DNA of 7,832 bases from an uncultured Collinsella sp. (GCA_900548935.1 URMR01000086.1:1-7832); one strand, 5' to 3'. Shown: positions 1 through 6,096, counted from the stretch's first letter. Made by a program: numbers and translations. Notes: generated from the letters alone by a model not told the origin.

Positions 1-468
1 CTAACGGCGCAACTCACGCGTCTGTCCTATCGTATCGATCTGCATCTCGATCCTGAGGCACCGGTGGACGCCGACGAGGTGCGTCGCGCTATCGATACGC
101 TGCGCGCGGGGCACGGCATCGACTACGCACGCGGTAAGAAGAGCAAGCGCCTAGACCTTGACCACACTCTGGTGGGTTATGAGCTCACGACAGGGGAGCG
201 CCCGGACCATCTGGTGCTCATGCTCGACACCCATGCCGACAACGAGGGCTCCATGCGTCCGGAAATTTTGCTTTCTGCCGCTGATGTTTTGTTGCAGGGC
301 TTGACCCCGGGCGTGGATGCACCTATTGTTTCCACCGGTATGCAAGACCTCGTGACCATCTGCTCCTACGATGTCGAGCGTCAGAATCAAGCATGCGAGG
401 ACGACGAGGGCCGACTCGTCAGCCCCATACCTGTGCGAACTTGTGGATTTGCTCCACATACTCGTTGA
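1..468 (+). CDS. Radical SAM-associated DUF2344 protein (TIGR03936-like), 3' end only
   Basis: The reading frame is open from the first base of the window and stops at TGA 466-468, so the gene begins upstream; 155 residues are visible. The fragment resembles the C-terminal part of the DUF2344/TIGR03936 family, found alone or fused to B12-binding radical SAM proteins. Seen in the sequence: an early stretch like LSYRIDLHLD, a basic patch GKKSKRLDLD, then strands with HLVLMLDTHADNEGSMRPE. The GS-(M/L)-RPE motif followed by a leucine-rich helix is typical of the family C-terminus. The biochemical function of the family is not established. In actinobacteria and clostridia it commonly sits just upstream of rplU-rpmA-obgE, as here, which supports the call. 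Whether the missing N-terminal part includes a radical SAM domain cannot be seen. Its stop codon lies inside the -35 box of the rplU promoter. Confidence 0.72.
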   Translation, partial: LTAQLTRLSYRIDLHLDPEAPVDADEVRRAIDTLRAGHGIDYARGKKSKRLDLDHTLVGYELTTGERPDHLVLMLDTHADNEGSMRPEILLSAADVLLQGLTPGVDAPIVSTGMQDLVTICSYDVERQNQACEDDEGRLVSPIPVRTCGFAPHTR

Positions 469-493
469 CGGGGGTATTATCGCCTGCTACTAT
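465..493 (+). promoter_or_regulatory. Sigma70-type promoter of rplU-rpmA
   Basis: A -35 box TTGACG (465-470) is separated by exactly 17 bases from a -10 box TACTAT (488-493). Each box matches the housekeeping consensus at five of six positions. The expected transcription start is near base 500, giving a leader of about 36 bases before the rplU ATG at 536. The -35 box overlaps the TGA stop (466-468) of the upstream gene, so no base is spent on a separate intergenic region. This is the best promoter in the window, fitting for a ribosomal protein operon. Confidence 0.75.
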
Positions 494-535
494 ATTCGGC
501 TGTTGCACTAACTGATGCATGAAGGGCAAGTAAAC

Positions 536-910
536 ATGTACGCAATCGTTAACACGGGCGGCAAGCAGTACAAGGTCGCCACCGACGATGTCATCACCGT
601 CGAGAAGATCGAGGGCAATGAGGGCGACAAGGTCACCCTGCCGGTTATCTTCCTCAACGATGGTAAGAAGATCGTCACCGATCCCGACAAGCTGGCCAAG
701 GCCAAGGTTACCGCTCAGATCGTTGAGCAGTTCAAGGGCGAGAAGCAGCTGGTCTTCAAGTTCCACAAGCGCAAGCGCTATCGTCGTCTGAAGGGTCACC
801 GTCAGCAGCTCACCAAGCTGAAGATCGTGAAGGTTCAGGCTACCTCCCGCGCCAAGAAGGCTGTCAAGGCAGAGGCTGAGGCTGTTGCCGAGGCTCCCGT
901 CGCCGAGTAG
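536..910 (+). CDS. rplU: 50S ribosomal protein L21
   Basis: L21 is a large-subunit protein that binds 23S rRNA. The N-terminus MYAIVNTGGKQYKV and the later motif FKFHKRKRYRRLKGHRQ (about residues 74-90) are diagnostic. The start was set at ATG 536, because an in-frame ATG at 515 would add seven residues (MHEGQVN) in front of the conserved MYAI, and because AAGGG (522-526) gives a modest Shine-Dalgarno nine bases upstream of 536. The product is 124 residues against about 103 for the usual core. The excess is a C-terminal tail from about residue 102 rich in Ala, Glu, Lys and Val, which looks flexible and charged. It is the first gene after the 465-493 promoter and is followed 33 bases later by rpmA. 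No ribosomal-processing protease gene (prp/ysxB) lies between them, unlike in Firmicutes. Confidence 0.97.
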   Translation: MYAIVNTGGKQYKVATDDVITVEKIEGNEGDKVTLPVIFLNDGKKIVTDPDKLAKAKVTAQIVEQFKGEKQLVFKFHKRKRYRRLKGHRQQLTKLKIVKVQATSRAKKAVKAEAEAVAEAPVAE

Positions 911-943
911 ATTACACTCGTAACGAAAGAGTAGGTATACACA

Positions 944-1201
944 ATGGCACACAAAAAAGGACTCGGTTCCTCCCGTAATGGCCGTGACTCCCGCGGTCAG
1001 CGCCTTGGCACGAAGCGCTATGCCGGCCAGACGGTAACCACGGGCACGATTCTCGTCCGTCAGCACGGCACGCACATCCACCCGGGTGAGAACGTTGGCC
1101 GTGGTAAGGACGACACGCTGTTCGCGCTGGTTGACGGTACCGTTGAGTTCCACAAGGGTATCAAGCACAGGGTCAGCGTACGCCCGCTCGCGAACGCGTA
1201 A
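944..1201 (+). CDS. rpmA: 50S ribosomal protein L27
   Basis: L27 is a large-subunit protein whose N-terminal arm reaches towards the peptidyl transferase centre. The protein begins MAHKKGLGSSRNGRDS and carries the family block GQTVTTGTILVRQHGTHIHPG (residues 28 on) and GRGKDDTLFALVDG. At 85 residues it has the normal length. It starts directly with MAHKKG and lacks the short Firmicutes-type N-terminal extension removed by the Prp protease, which agrees with the absence of a prp gene next door. The Shine-Dalgarno is weak (GAAAGAG-TAGG in 925-935). The gene is probably cotranscribed with rplU, and the transcript should largely end at the hairpin 1227-1270. Confidence 0.97.
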   Translation: MAHKKGLGSSRNGRDSRGQRLGTKRYAGQTVTTGTILVRQHGTHIHPGENVGRGKDDTLFALVDGTVEFHKGIKHRVSVRPLANA

Positions 1202-1226
1202 TTCACCCTTCATAGAGCACATATGT

Positions 1227-1270
1227 GGGAGGCACTTGAGTTTTAGGATTCAAGGGTCTCCCTCTTTTTT
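1227..1270 (+). terminator. Intrinsic terminator after rpmA, directly before the obgE ribosome-binding site
   Basis: The 5' arm 1227-1239 (GGGAGGCACTTGA) pairs with the 3' arm 1250-1262 (TCAAGGGTCTCCC). This makes a 13-base-pair stem with one A-G mismatch and one G-U pair; a further G-U pair at 1240/1249 leaves an eight-base loop. It is followed by TCTTTTTTG (1263-1271). The stem and T-run have the form of a strong Rho-independent terminator for the plus strand. The T-run ends only two bases before the obgE Shine-Dalgarno at 1273-1278, so obgE expression must come from read-through or from an unrecognised promoter; see findings. Confidence 0.88.
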
Positions 1271-1272
1271 GT

Positions 1273-1278
1273 AGGAGG
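1273..1278 (+). promoter_or_regulatory. Consensus Shine-Dalgarno that fixes the obgE TTG start
   Basis: AGGAGG is a perfect anti-16S match lying eight bases before TTG 1287. It decides the start codon, since no ATG or GTG lies nearby in frame and the encoded MSQFTDISRINV matches the expected Obg N-terminus. The site is immediately downstream of the terminator T-run, so it would remain exposed in a read-through transcript. Confidence 0.8.
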
Positions 1279-1286
1279 CGATTCTG

Positions 1287-2774
1287 TTGTCACAGTTCAC
1301 CGATATCAGCCGCATTAACGTGTGCGGCGGCGACGGCGGAGCCGGATGCATGTCGTTTAGGCGCGAGGCATTTGTCCCCAAGGGCGGCCCCGATGGCGGC
1401 GACGGCGGTCGTGGCGGCAATGTCGTCATCCAGGCCGATGCTCAGCTGTCCTCGCTGATCGATTACCGCTTTAAGCATCATTTCCGTGCCGAGCGCGGCA
1501 CGCACGGCCAGGGCGCTCGTCGCAATGGTAAGAGCGGCGAGGACCTGATTCTCAAGGTCCCCATGGGCACCGTTGTCCGCGAGCTCGATCCCGAGACGCA
1601 GACCCCGATGTTCGAGATTGCCGATCTGGTGCACGACGGCGAGCGCGTCGTCGTGGCGCCCGGTGGCGCCGGCGGTCTGGGCAATACCCACTTTGTGACG
1701 TCGGTGCGTCGCGCTCCGGCCTTTGCCCAGCTCGGCGAGCCGGCCGAGGAGCACTGGATCGAGCTCGAGATGAAGCTTATGGCCGATGCCGCGCTTGTGG
1801 GCTTTCCCTCTGTTGGCAAGTCCTCGCTCATCGCGCGTATGAGCGCTGCCCGTCCCAAAATCGCCGACTACCCCTTCACAACGCTTGTGCCCAATCTGGG
1901 TATGGTGCGTGCCGGCGAATATTCTTACGTCGTTGCCGACGTCCCCGGTCTCATCGAGGGCGCGAGCGAGGGCCGTGGCTTGGGTCATCAGTTCCTGCGC
2001 CACATTGAGCGCACGGCCCTGATTATGCACGTCGTCGATATGACGGGCGGATTTGAGGATCGCGATCCGGTTGAGGACTATCGCATTATTAACCGTGAGC
2101 TCGAGCAGTATGGCGCAGAGCTCTCGGAGCGCCCGCAGATCGTCGTCGCCAACAAATGCGACGCTCCGGGTACGGCCGATAAGATCGCTGACCTTAAGCG
2201 TGCTGCGCTCGACGACGGGCATATGTTCTTTGCCGTGTCCGCTGTGACGGGTGCCGGTCTCAACACGTTGATGCTTGCCGTTGGCGAGCAGGTGGCTAAG
2301 CTTCGCGCTGAGCTGGCGGTCTCTGATGAGCCGGTCGATCTGCGCGACGAGGAGTGGGAGCGCCGCCGTCTGCAGCGCGAGAAGCGCTTCCGCATTGTCC
2401 AGGAGGAGCCCGGTGCCTTCCGCGTTGTCGGTCGCGCCATCGAGCGTTTGGTTATCCAGACCGACTGGGAAAACGAGGAAGCCGTCATCTACCTGCAGCA
2501 TAAGTTTTCCCGTATGGGTGTCGACGACGCGCTCCAAAAGGCCGGCTGCCGTGCCGGCGACGAGGTTCGCATTTGCCAGCGCGCCTTTGACTTTGAGGGC
2601 GCCGAGGACTTCTCGGAGTTCGAGGACGAGCTCGAGGACGGTAGCGAGGATGTCGCCGTCGAGGTCGTTGACGTCGCCGATGATAGCTTGGAGGCTGTCG
2701 ACGCTGTGGATGCCATTGACGGTACCGATGACGCTTTTGCTGCGGAAGAAGTCGAGACCCCGGAGGGCGAGTAA
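1287..2774 (+). CDS. obgE: Obg-family GTPase (ribosome assembly, stress control)
   Basis: Obg is an essential GTPase that binds the 50S subunit during late assembly and is linked to the stringent response. Domain order: the glycine-rich Obg fold (about residues 1-160, with NVCGGDGGAGCMSFRREAFV and GGPDGGDGGRGG), then the G domain. The G domain shows a P-loop GFPSVGKS (172-179), switch I region YPFTTL (195-200), DVPG (218-221) with LIEGASEGRGLG, NKCD (289-292) and the SA motif (318-319). An OCT domain follows at about 355-430 (FRVVGRAIERLVIQTDW). The last 65 residues or so form a strongly acidic Asp/Glu/Val/Ala tail. At 495 residues it is longer than the about 430 of B. subtilis Obg, mostly because of this tail. 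The start is TTG with a perfect Shine-Dalgarno. It leads the operon obgE-nadD-yqeK-rsfS; nadD begins three bases after its stop. Confidence 0.97.
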   Translation: MSQFTDISRINVCGGDGGAGCMSFRREAFVPKGGPDGGDGGRGGNVVIQADAQLSSLIDYRFKHHFRAERGTHGQGARRNGKSGEDLILKVPMGTVVRELDPETQTPMFEIADLVHDGERVVVAPGGAGGLGNTHFVTSVRRAPAFAQLGEPAEEHWIELEMKLMADAALVGFPSVGKSSLIARMSAARPKIADYPFTTLVPNLGMVRAGEYSYVVADVPGLIEGASEGRGLGHQFLRHIERTALIMHVVDMTGGFEDRDPVEDYRIINRELEQYGAELSERPQIVVANKCDAPGTADKIADLKRAALDDGHMFFAVSAVTGAGLNTLMLAVGEQVAKLRAELAVSDEPVDLRDEEWERRRLQREKRFRIVQEEPGAFRVVGRAIERLVIQTDWENEEAVIYLQHKFSRMGVDDALQKAGCRAGDEVRICQRAFDFEGAEDFSEFEDELEDGSEDVAVEVVDVADDSLEAVDAVDAIDGTDDAFAAEEVETPEGE

Positions 2775-2777
2775 GCC

Positions 2778-3455
2778 ATGTCGCTGCGTGGTGGAATCGG
2801 ATTGCCTGAGTTACCTATCAAGGACGGGCGGGAATTTAGGCTCGGCATTATGGGTGGTACCTTTGACCCGATTCATTACGGGCATTTGGTTACCGCCGAG
2901 CAGGCGCGCGAGTCGCTCGACTTGGACGCTGTGCTTTTTATGCCGGCCGGCTCTCCCGCCTTTAAGCTCGACAAACCGGTAACGCCTGCTGAGGACCGTT
3001 ATGCCATGACGGTCCTCGCGACTGCCGCGAACCCGGCCTTTTTGGCAAGCCGCTTCGAGATCGATCGTGCCGGTGTCACCTACACAGCCGATACGCTGCG
3101 TGCCCTTCGCGAGTTTTACCCGCCACAGGTGAAGCTTTACTTTATTACGGGTGCCGATGCGATTATCGATATTGTGACCTGGCACAATGCTAATGAGATT
3201 GCCGAACTGGCGACCTTCATTGCTGCGACACGTCCCGGCTTTGACATCGATACGGCCCGGGCGCGGATTAAGGAATCGGGGCTGCCATTCGACGTGCGCT
3301 ATATTCAGATTCCGGCGCTGGCGATTAGCTCGACCAACATTCGCAAGCGGGTTGCCCGCGGCATGAGCGTGCGCTATCTTACGAGCGAGTCCGTGCTCGG
3401 CTATATCCGTAAACGCGGTCTGTATGCCGATCTTGGGCAAGACGATTTTGATTGA
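2778..3455 (+). CDS. nadD: Nicotinate-nucleotide adenylyltransferase
   Basis: NadD joins ATP and nicotinate mononucleotide to make deamido-NAD and pyrophosphate, a shared late step of NAD synthesis. The nucleotidyltransferase signature GGTFDPIHYGHL lies at residues 26-37, with His33 and His36 forming the HxGH motif. GADAIIDIVTWHN (125-137) and the C-terminal ISSTNIRKR (183-191) complete the family pattern. The ATG 2778 start is supported by GGAGGG (2762-2767) ten bases upstream. It gives about 22 residues ahead of the first strand, whereas many NadD proteins start only a few residues before GGTFDP. A TTG at codon 9 is an alternative, but ATG at codon 25 would cut into the motif. The Shine-Dalgarno lies inside the obgE tail codons, so translation may be coupled. 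Length 225 residues. Confidence 0.95.
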   Translation: MSLRGGIGLPELPIKDGREFRLGIMGGTFDPIHYGHLVTAEQARESLDLDAVLFMPAGSPAFKLDKPVTPAEDRYAMTVLATAANPAFLASRFEIDRAGVTYTADTLRALREFYPPQVKLYFITGADAIIDIVTWHNANEIAELATFIAATRPGFDIDTARARIKESGLPFDVRYIQIPALAISSTNIRKRVARGMSVRYLTSESVLGYIRKRGLYADLGQDDFD

Positions 3456-3467
3456 TGGGGGAGAACG

Positions 3468-4076
3468 TTGTCGGTAGAAGATCAGTTTGAGGGCGACGAG
3501 CGCGCGCTCTTGACGCGTATCAATGAGTTGCTCGATGTGCGCATGAAGGATAAGCGTAAGCGCTACGTGCATTCGCTTGGGGTTGCCGAGACTGCGTTGC
3601 ACCTAGCCGAGGTGTACGGTGTCGACCGCTTTGATGCCGCTGCTGCCGGCCTGATTCATGACTGGGACAAGGTGCTCTCCGATGACGAGCTGGTCACGCG
3701 CGCTTTGCATTATGGTATTAAGATTGCCGGCTCTCCGTCTGCCGCGACGCCGCTTTTGCATGGCCCGGTTGCCGCCTATGAGCTTCCCCAGCTTTTCCCC
3801 GAGCTTTCGCCGGCAGTCTTTCAGGCTGTCGACCGTCACACCGTGGGCGCTTGCGACATGACGCCGCTCGATATGGTGGTCTTTGTGGCCGATGCCATCG
3901 AACCCAACCGCCACGGCGATTATGCCCATGCGCTGCGCAAGATGGTGGGGAGGTCCTCGCTCGACGAGTTGTTCTTCTCCTGTTTTGCGCAGGGTCTGGT
4001 CTATGTGATCCAGACCGGGCGTTATCTTTATCCCACGGCTATTACGATTTACAACCATTACGCCCAGCTGCGCTAG
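3468..4076 (+). CDS. yqeK: YqeK-type HD-domain Ap4A hydrolase
   Basis: YqeK proteins are HD-domain enzymes that split diadenosine tetraphosphate symmetrically to ADP, and they usually sit beside nadD and rsfS, as here. Visible metal-ligand candidates follow the HD order: His35 in KRYVHSLGVAETALHLAE, His64-Asp65 in AAGLIHDWDK, His98 in LLHGPVAAYE, His124 in DRHTVG and Asp142 in VADAIEPNR. The product is 202 residues, close to the family length. The chosen start is TTG 3468, with GGGGGAG (3457-3463) four bases upstream, a slightly tight spacing. An internal ATG at 3543 would remove a predicted helix in front of the first histidine and has no clear Shine-Dalgarno. The gene starts 12 bases after nadD. 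The HDWDK version of the more common HDYAK is a minor variant. Confidence 0.9.
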   Translation: MSVEDQFEGDERALLTRINELLDVRMKDKRKRYVHSLGVAETALHLAEVYGVDRFDAAAAGLIHDWDKVLSDDELVTRALHYGIKIAGSPSAATPLLHGPVAAYELPQLFPELSPAVFQAVDRHTVGACDMTPLDMVVFVADAIEPNRHGDYAHALRKMVGRSSLDELFFSCFAQGLVYVIQTGRYLYPTAITIYNHYAQLR

Positions 4077-4104
4077 CTCGGGTGCGTCTAGAAAGAGGTA
4101 TTCC

Positions 4105-4560
4105 ATGGCCGACGAGACCATGACCGACGAGCAGATTCTTGAAGGTGCGGAGCACAAGAGCTTCATTGCAACGTCCGACCGCACTGCAGCCTCGCTGTCC
4201 GCGAGCGGTGTCGCCGCCGAGGATGTCGCCCGCGCCGCCGCGCAGGCCGCCTACGACAAGAAAGGCGAGGACGTTCAGGTACTCGACCTGACTGAGCTTT
4301 CCGATGTGTGCGACTACTTTGTTCTCGCTACCGGCACCAACAACCGCCAGGTCGATTCGATCGTCGACGAGATTGAGGAGAAGGTCGCCGAGGCTTGCGG
4401 CGAGCACCCGTTTTCCATCGAGGGCCGTGAGCAGAAGACCTGGATGCTCATGGACTACGGTTCGGTCGTCGTCCATGTCTTTACCCCCGAGGCCCGCGAG
4501 TTCTACCGTCTCGAAAAGCTCTGGGGTGACGCCCCCCAGCTTCCCCTTGACCTCCTTTAG
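4105..4560 (+). CDS. rsfS: Ribosome silencing factor RsfS
   Basis: RsfS (Iojap/DUF143) binds L14 on the 50S subunit and blocks joining of the 30S subunit, damping translation when nutrients are short. The conserved core begins near residue 41 with AAQAAYDKKGEDVQVLDL. It then shows DYFVLATGTNNRQVDSI (70-86), EGREQKTWMLMDYGSVVVHVF (106-126) and the closing REFYRLEKLWGDAP (131-144). The family core is about 110 residues. This product is 151, the extra being an N-terminal, Thr/Ser/Ala/Glu-rich segment of about 40 residues. The ATG 4105 start has a fair Shine-Dalgarno, AAAGAGG (4092-4098), six bases upstream, so the extension is likely to be translated. It is the last gene of the obgE operon, 28 bases after yqeK and 42 bases before the terminator hairpin. 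Confidence 0.95.
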   Translation: MADETMTDEQILEGAEHKSFIATSDRTAASLSASGVAAEDVARAAAQAAYDKKGEDVQVLDLTELSDVCDYFVLATGTNNRQVDSIVDEIEEKVAEACGEHPFSIEGREQKTWMLMDYGSVVVHVFTPEAREFYRLEKLWGDAPQLPLDLL

Positions 4561-4602
4561 TAGTTCATTTGGGACGGGCTTTTTAGCTAACCTTTACCGT
4601 TC

Positions 4603-4644
4603 GCCGGTCAGTTGCGCCATTCGCAGCCGACCGGCTTTCTTTTT
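4603..4644 (+). terminator. Intrinsic terminator after rsfS
   Basis: The arms 4603-4616 (GCCGGTCAGTTGCG) and 4622-4635 (CGCAGCCGACCGGC) pair over 14 positions with one A-C mismatch and one G-U pair, around a five-base loop CCATT. The run TTTCTTTTT (4636-4644) follows. This is a strong Rho-independent terminator for the obgE-rsfS operon. On the minus strand the hairpin is followed by GAACGGTAAAGG with no T-run, so it is not an evident two-way terminator for the convergent dinB. Confidence 0.9.
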
Positions 4645-4654
4645 ACCTAAGGGA

Positions 4655-5908
4655 CTAATCGTTGAAGCGGGATTGGCGGCCGAAGGATAGGGCGGTGTCG
4701 CCAAACTTGTCTCGGACGGCGTCGATGGCGACGGAGAGGTCGCGGCGGTCGCTGGATTGTGCTCCGCGGTCGTCGATCTCGCAGAACAAGTCGGTTTGGA
4801 TACCGCCCTGATGGTCAAAGTCGCTCATGCCGATGCCAGCCAGGCGCACATGCATGCCTTCCTGCCAGATGTTGTCGAGCAGCTCGAGCGCTACAGCCAC
4901 AAAGATATTCTCGTCGTCGGTGGGGTGGGGCAAGCGGCGCTGTGCCGTGCGTCCGTTGCCATACGAATACTTGAGCTTGAGCGTCACCGTGGCACCCGTT
5001 AGTCCCTGACGACGCAGGCGGCGTCCCACTGACTCTCCCAACAGCGCAATCGCCGCTTCGATGTCCCCACGCTCAGTCAAATCTTTCGCAAAGGTGCGTT
5101 CATTGCTGACAGACTTGACCTCGCGCTCTTCATCGAGACTCGTGACTTCGGAGATTTCGAGTCCCAGCGCACGCTGGCGCATGCGTTCGCCGTTGACGCC
5201 AAAAATAGAGGCCAAGGTGGATTCTGGTGCGCGTGACAGCTCGCCAAGCGTATAGATGCGCATGCGGCGCAGTCGTTCCTCGGCCGAGCGCCCGATGCCG
5301 CTCATGGCAGATACCGGCAGCGCGGCCAAAAAACGCTGTTCGGTTCCGGGGCGCACGATGGTCAGCCCAAACGGCTTGTCCCGCTCGCTTGCGATCTTTG
5401 CGACCGTCTTGTTGCAGCCCACGCCAATGGAGCAGGTCACTCCCAGCGCCGCCACGCGATCACTGATGCGCCGCGCAACCAACAGCGGGTCTTCGGGTGC
5501 AAAACGACCCGGTGTGATATCGATAAAGGCCTCGTCGATGGATACGCGCTCAACGCGCGGGGTCTCGTCGGCGAGAATCGCCATGACCTGCGCGCTGACC
5601 TCGCGATAGCGATCAAAATGCCCGTGCGTCCAAATGGCCTGCGGACAGAGACGTCGTGCCTCGGCCGAGGGCATGGCGGAGTGCACGCCAAAGCGACGCG
5701 CCTCGTATGAGCAGGTGGACACAACGCCGCGGGAATCGGCATCGCCACCCACGATGAGCGGCTTGCCGCGCCACTCGGGATGGTCGAGCATCTCCACGCT
5801 CGCAAAAAACGCATCGAGATCCATGAGGCCCACCGCCGGTCCCGTCCAGGGCGGCGGCGTGACGCCCGCAGCATCCTCATAACCGTATGTATGTTCGCGT
5901 CTTTTCAT
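4655..5908 (-). CDS. dinB: DNA polymerase IV (Y-family translesion polymerase)
   Basis: DinB copies past damaged template bases at low fidelity. Palm residues are visible: Asp30 in GLMDLDAFFASVE, with Phe35 in the steric-gate position, and Asp125-Glu126 in RVSIDEAFID. The fingers motif STCSYEARRFGVHSAMP spans 64-80. SIGVGCNKTVAKIASERDKP (160-179), a helix-hairpin-helix GIGRSAEERL (204-213) and a little-finger start SNERTFAKDL (268-277) follow. QTDLF (371-375) resembles the beta-clamp-binding peptide. The product is 417 residues. About 28 residues rich in Pro, Gly and Trp precede the catalytic domain. The ATG 5908 start has no Shine-Dalgarno, but TATACT lies six bases upstream, so the mRNA may be leaderless. 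An alternative start is ATG at codon 29. Stop is TAG at 4657-4655. The gene converges on rsfS and is divergent from rpsP. Confidence 0.95.
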   Translation of the reverse strand: MKRREHTYGYEDAAGVTPPPWTGPAVGLMDLDAFFASVEMLDHPEWRGKPLIVGGDADSRGVVSTCSYEARRFGVHSAMPSAEARRLCPQAIWTHGHFDRYREVSAQVMAILADETPRVERVSIDEAFIDITPGRFAPEDPLLVARRISDRVAALGVTCSIGVGCNKTVAKIASERDKPFGLTIVRPGTEQRFLAALPVSAMSGIGRSAEERLRRMRIYTLGELSRAPESTLASIFGVNGERMRQRALGLEISEVTSLDEEREVKSVSNERTFAKDLTERGDIEAAIALLGESVGRRLRRQGLTGATVTLKLKYSYGNGRTAQRRLPHPTDDENIFVAVALELLDNIWQEGMHVRLAGIGMSDFDHQGGIQTDLFCEIDDRGAQSSDRRDLSVAIDAVRDKFGDTALSFGRQSRFND

Positions 5909-5914
5909 GGCATG

Positions 5915-5920
5915 AGTATA
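5915..5920 (-). promoter_or_regulatory. Possible -10 element of dinB, leaderless configuration
   Basis: On the minus strand TATACT (five of six matches to TATAAT) ends six bases before the A of the dinB ATG, so transcription would start at or beside the initiation codon. I see no good -35 box 16-18 bases upstream (best candidate CGCACC) and no extended -10 TG. The call rests on the hexamer, its spacing and the lack of a Shine-Dalgarno. Confidence 0.35.
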
Positions 5921-5952
5921 CCGCGCAGCTCATGTGGGGTGCGTGGATGTGC

Positions 5953-5980
5953 TTGCAAATCGCGAATTCTTGTCTAAGAT
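5953..5980 (+). promoter_or_regulatory. Candidate distal promoter of the rpsP operon
   Basis: TTGCAA (5953-5958) and TAAGAT (5975-5980) are 16 bases apart and each match the sigma70 boxes at four or more positions. A start near 5987 would give a leader of about 120 bases before rpsP. It is weaker than the candidate at 6025-6053, and the two could act as tandem promoters. Confidence 0.33.
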
Positions 5981-6024
5981 ATGGATTTGCCTTCGACTAC
6001 ACCGAAGAAGTTGGTCTCACGGAC

Positions 6025-6053
6025 TTCACCTGCCCGCGTCGATGGCGTATTAT
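6025..6053 (+). promoter_or_regulatory. Candidate main promoter of rpsP-khpA-rimM-trmD
   Basis: TTCACC (6025-6030, four of six matches) and TATTAT (6048-6053, five of six) are spaced by exactly 17 bases. The predicted start is near 6060, with a leader of about 50 bases that carries a small hairpin and the rpsP Shine-Dalgarno. There is no coding sequence in 5909-6109, so this divergent region must supply the promoter for the operon. Confidence 0.5.
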
Positions 6054-6075
6054 GTTCAACTGTTTGTTTGTAGTT

Positions 6076-6090
6076 GCAGCCTAAAGCTGC
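6076..6090 (+). other. Small hairpin in the rpsP leader
   Basis: GCAGC (6076-6080) and GCTGC (6086-6090) form a perfect five-base-pair stem with loop CTAAA. It ends six bases before the Shine-Dalgarno at 6097. No T-run follows, so it is not a terminator. It may shape ribosome access or mRNA stability, but it is short enough to be chance. Confidence 0.35.
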
Positions 6091-6096
6091 TTGGTT

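Noticed and set aside
515..535. Longer rplU start at ATG 515
   Set aside because: It adds MHEGQVN before the conserved MYAIV and has no better Shine-Dalgarno than ATG 536.
500..535. Structured L21 leader RNA in front of rplU
   Set aside because: The predicted leader is only about 36 bases and shows no stem of note.
1131..1161. TTGACG within rpmA as the -35 of an obgE promoter
   Set aside because: No acceptable -10 box lies at 16-18 bases; GGGTAT at 19 bases is too poor.
419..1222. 267-codon minus-strand frame across rplU and rpmA
   Set aside because: It overlaps two certain ribosomal protein genes and the rplU promoter, and has no recognisable motif.
1290..2537. 415-codon open frame on the minus strand opposite obgE
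   Set aside because: It mirrors a clear Obg protein with all GTPase motifs. Long antisense frames are expected in GC-rich genes with biased third positions, and its product is a low-complexity sequence with no recognisable domain.
2811..4184. Minus-strand open frames opposite nadD, yqeK and the start of rsfS
   Set aside because: They are shadows of certain genes and show no domain or ribosome-binding site.
5885..5900. Possible LexA/SOS box at the 5' end of dinB (CGAACATACATACGGTT on the minus strand)
   Set aside because: Only one half resembles the CGAAC half-site. The second half is at the wrong spacing and lies inside the coding region, so SOS control cannot be claimed.
4655..5908. dinB as a sign of a mobile element or phage insertion
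   Set aside because: Codon use looks like that of the neighbours and no repeats, integrase or attachment sites flank it.
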